Of a stretch of 64,000 nucleotides of DNA, positions 62,434 to 64,000 are shown one piece after another. The translations under genes were made by a program, and so were the position numbers. The notes beneath the pieces are model-generated. The model saw only the letters and a list, made by a program, of their open reading frames with translations, was not told the origin of the DNA and did not search any database. Source of the DNA: Agaribacillus aureus (GTDB lineage Bacteria; Bacteroidota; Bacteroidia; Cytophagales; Cyclobacteriaceae); the NCBI GenBank assembly GCA_030442055.1, contig JAUJEB010000001.1:1116001-1180000 (forward strand), in the 5' to 3' direction. Each line of letters opens with the position of its first letter. Position 1 is the first letter of the stretch.

Positions 62434-64000
62434 ATGCAACTTAATACTCTGGATTACGGCATCATTATTTGCTTCTTTATTATTGTTCTGGTCATTGGAA
62501 TAGTAGTTTCAAAAAAATCAGGAAAAAATACCTCGGAGTATTTTCTATCCGGCCGTAGCATGCCCTGGTGGCTTTTGGGGTTTTCCATGGTGGCGACGAC
62601 TTTTTCCACCGATACGCCAAACCTGGTGACAGATATCGTTCGGTCTAGCGGGGTATCCGGCAATTGGGTCTGGTGGGCATTTCTATTGACGGGTTTATCG
62701 ACCGTTTTTATATATGCAAAACTATGGCGCAAGTCGGATGTCTTGACTGACATGGAATTTTACGAGCTCCGATATCAAGGCAAACCCGCCAAATTCCTCA
62801 GAGGTTTCAGGTCTATTTATCTGGGTCTCTTTTTCAATATCATTACCCTGGCTTCCGTAAATTTGGCAGCTATAAAAATTGGGGGGATTATGTTGGGGTT
62901 GTCGCCAGTTGAAACGGTATTAATTGGGGGTGTCATCACTGCCATTTTTAGCGCTGTTGGTGGATTCAGGGGCGTAGTTTACACCGATTTCCTGTTGTTC
63001 TTTGTGGCCATTGTTGGCGCTGTAGGCGCTGCTTATTATTTAGTTAATATACCGGAAGTCGGAGGTGTTTCAAAACTAATTTCGCATGAAAACGTTTCCG
63101 GCAAATTATCCATCTTACCGGATTTTTCGGATACCGAAGCGCTTATTGCCATATTAATCATTCCCTTGGCTATACAGTGGTGGAGTTCCTGGTACCCCGG
63201 TGCTGAACCAGGTGGCGGTGGTTATATCGCACAACGGATGTTGGCGGCGAAAAATGAAAACCATGCCATTGCTTCTACTTTCTTCTTCAATATTATGCAC
63301 TACGCCTTGAGGCCCTGGCCCTGGATACTGGTCGCACTGGCATCTATGGTGGTATATCCCGATATTGCCAGCATCCAGGAGGCTTTTCCCAATATAGAAG
63401 AAAGTAAATTGGGAAATGACCTGGCTTACTCCGCTATGTTAACCAGGTTGCCAAGTGGCCTGCTGGGTCTCGTACTGGCTTCCCTGGGCGCGGCTTATAT
63501 GAGTACCGTTTCAACTCAGCTAAACTGGGGGTCATCATATATTGTTAATGATTTTTACAAACAGCAGATTAAACCGGGAGCATCTGAAAAGGAATTGGTA
63601 AATGCTGGAAGGATCTCTACCGTAATACTGATGGTAGCAGGCGCTATCATGGCATTACTGTTGACGAATGCGCTGCAGCTTTTTGGTATACTGCTTATGT
63701 TTGGTGCCGGTACCGGTCTGGTCTATATTTTACGTTGGTTCTGGTGGCGCATCAACGCATGGAGTGAGATTTCAGTCATGTTTGCTGCCGCCATCGTCAG
63801 CCTTGTTTTAACTTTTTCTTCGCTTGGTGATATCCTTTTTGGCCACACCGACGAGATGGGCATGCTCATTGAAGGGGTCTTCCCCTCATGGGCCAGGTTT
63901 CCAGCAATTGTAGTGGTTACTTCCGTAATCTGGATAGCGGCTACTTTTCTAACCAAACCGGAGGACAAAGAGATTCTGAATAGTTTCTACAAAAAAACAC
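62434..64000 (+). CDS. Sodium:solute symporter, 3' end beyond window
   Basis: The ATG at 62434 opens MQLNTLDYGIIICFFIIVLVIG, and the frame stays open to the right edge (522 codons), so the gene is C-terminally truncated here. The SSS family (TC 2.A.21) fold is visible in about 12 membrane segments. Landmarks are EYFLSGRSMPWWLLGFSMVATTFSTDTPNLV (first Na-site region), FRGVVYTDFLLFFVAIVGAV, WWSSWYPGAEPGGGGYIAQRML, ASLGAAYMSTVSTQLNWGSSYIVNDFY. These transport sugars, amino acids or similar solutes with Na+. The variant with SSWYPGAEPGGGGYIAQRM is common in Bacteroidota; the substrate is not determinable. Confidence 0.92.
   Translation, partial: MQLNTLDYGIIICFFIIVLVIGIVVSKKSGKNTSEYFLSGRSMPWWLLGFSMVATTFSTDTPNLVTDIVRSSGVSGNWVWWAFLLTGLSTVFIYAKLWRKSDVLTDMEFYELRYQGKPAKFLRGFRSIYLGLFFNIITLASVNLAAIKIGGIMLGLSPVETVLIGGVITAIFSAVGGFRGVVYTDFLLFFVAIVGAVGAAYYLVNIPEVGGVSKLISHENVSGKLSILPDFSDTEALIAILIIPLAIQWWSSWYPGAEPGGGGYIAQRMLAAKNENHAIASTFFFNIMHYALRPWPWILVALASMVVYPDIASIQEAFPNIEESKLGNDLAYSAMLTRLPSGLLGLVLASLGAAYMSTVSTQLNWGSSYIVNDFYKQQIKPGASEKELVNAGRISTVILMVAGAIMALLLTNALQLFGILLMFGAGTGLVYILRWFWWRINAWSEISVMFAAAIVSLVLTFSSLGDILFGHTDEMGMLIEGVFPSWARFPAIVVVTSVIWIAATFLTKPEDKEILNSFYKKT

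Noticed and set aside
62454-62753. Minus-strand frame inside the symporter
   Set aside because: It is antisense to the clearly coding sodium:solute symporter.

Overview
The window looks like chromosomal DNA from a member of the Bacteroidota, probably an environmental Cytophagales-type bacterium. The reasons are a SusC/SusD pair with a FecR anti-sigma partner, a secreted protein ending in a type IX secretion (gliding-motility type B) sorting domain, DUF4270 and Kelch lipoproteins, LytS/LytTR regulation, large FtsX-type permeases carried without an ATPase, one of them behind a PadR regulator, and moderate GC content with AT-rich intergenic DNA. The genus cannot be named from the sequence. No rRNA, tRNA, CRISPR array, transposase or integrase was recognised.

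Layout. 1-4.1 kb: 3' part of a type I pullulanase, a strong hairpin, then a secreted SUMF1/FGE-fold protein and a secreted alpha-helical protein on the minus strand. 4.3-7.8 kb: an accessory segment with near-identical 26-bp direct repeats at its two edges. It carries a membrane-anchored DarT-like ADP-ribosyltransferase, a small membrane-anchored partner, and a Fic protein preceded by 51-bp periodic, helically phased repeats. The right-hand repeat abuts the thyA stop codon. 8.8-15.0 kb: fecR-susC-susD on the minus strand, lacking the usual adjacent ECF sigma gene. 15.5-20 kb: DinB-like and Crp-like proteins, a serine hydrolase, a TIM-barrel lipoprotein and a HigBA toxin-antitoxin pair. 20.3-29.6 kb: PadR plus FtsX-type permease, a flippase-like membrane protein, a membrane/hydrolase fusion, a MutS-like ATPase, and a GntR-slipin pair with a palindromic operator. 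29.7-35.5 kb: GrpB protein, an ECF42-type sigma factor with two YciI/DGPF proteins, a quinone oxidoreductase, ccmC-ccmD and an NAD-binding protein. 36-42 kb: a GAF/PAS sensor with a small partner, an AhpD-like protein, a small STAS-like protein, a GNAT/DUF1778 toxin-antitoxin pair and a second serine hydrolase. 42.6-46.6 kb: an outer-membrane operon (beta-helix lipoprotein, TonB-dependent receptor, YfiR). 46.7-55.5 kb: GNAT, nitrilase, Rieske oxygenase, LytTR two-component system, Kelch and DUF4270 lipoproteins and an outer-membrane barrel protein. 55.6-64 kb: a second FtsX-type permease, a DUF922 protease-like protein, a 1085-residue type IX substrate, and a sodium:solute symporter cut by the window end.

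How the genes work together. Much of the window is cell-envelope traffic (SusCD, TonB receptor, barrel, type IX substrate, permeases, symporter) with local regulators (FecR, PadR, GntR, LytTR, ECF42). The most unusual part is 4.3-7.8 kb. There, two nucleotide-transfer enzymes (DarT-like and Fic) sit inside a compact repeat-bordered segment, and the DarT-like protein carries two membrane helices and a coiled coil in place of a linked DarG macrodomain antitoxin. I propose this as a candidate undescribed toxin or defence cassette. Both enzyme families are recognised from motifs; the system itself is inference.
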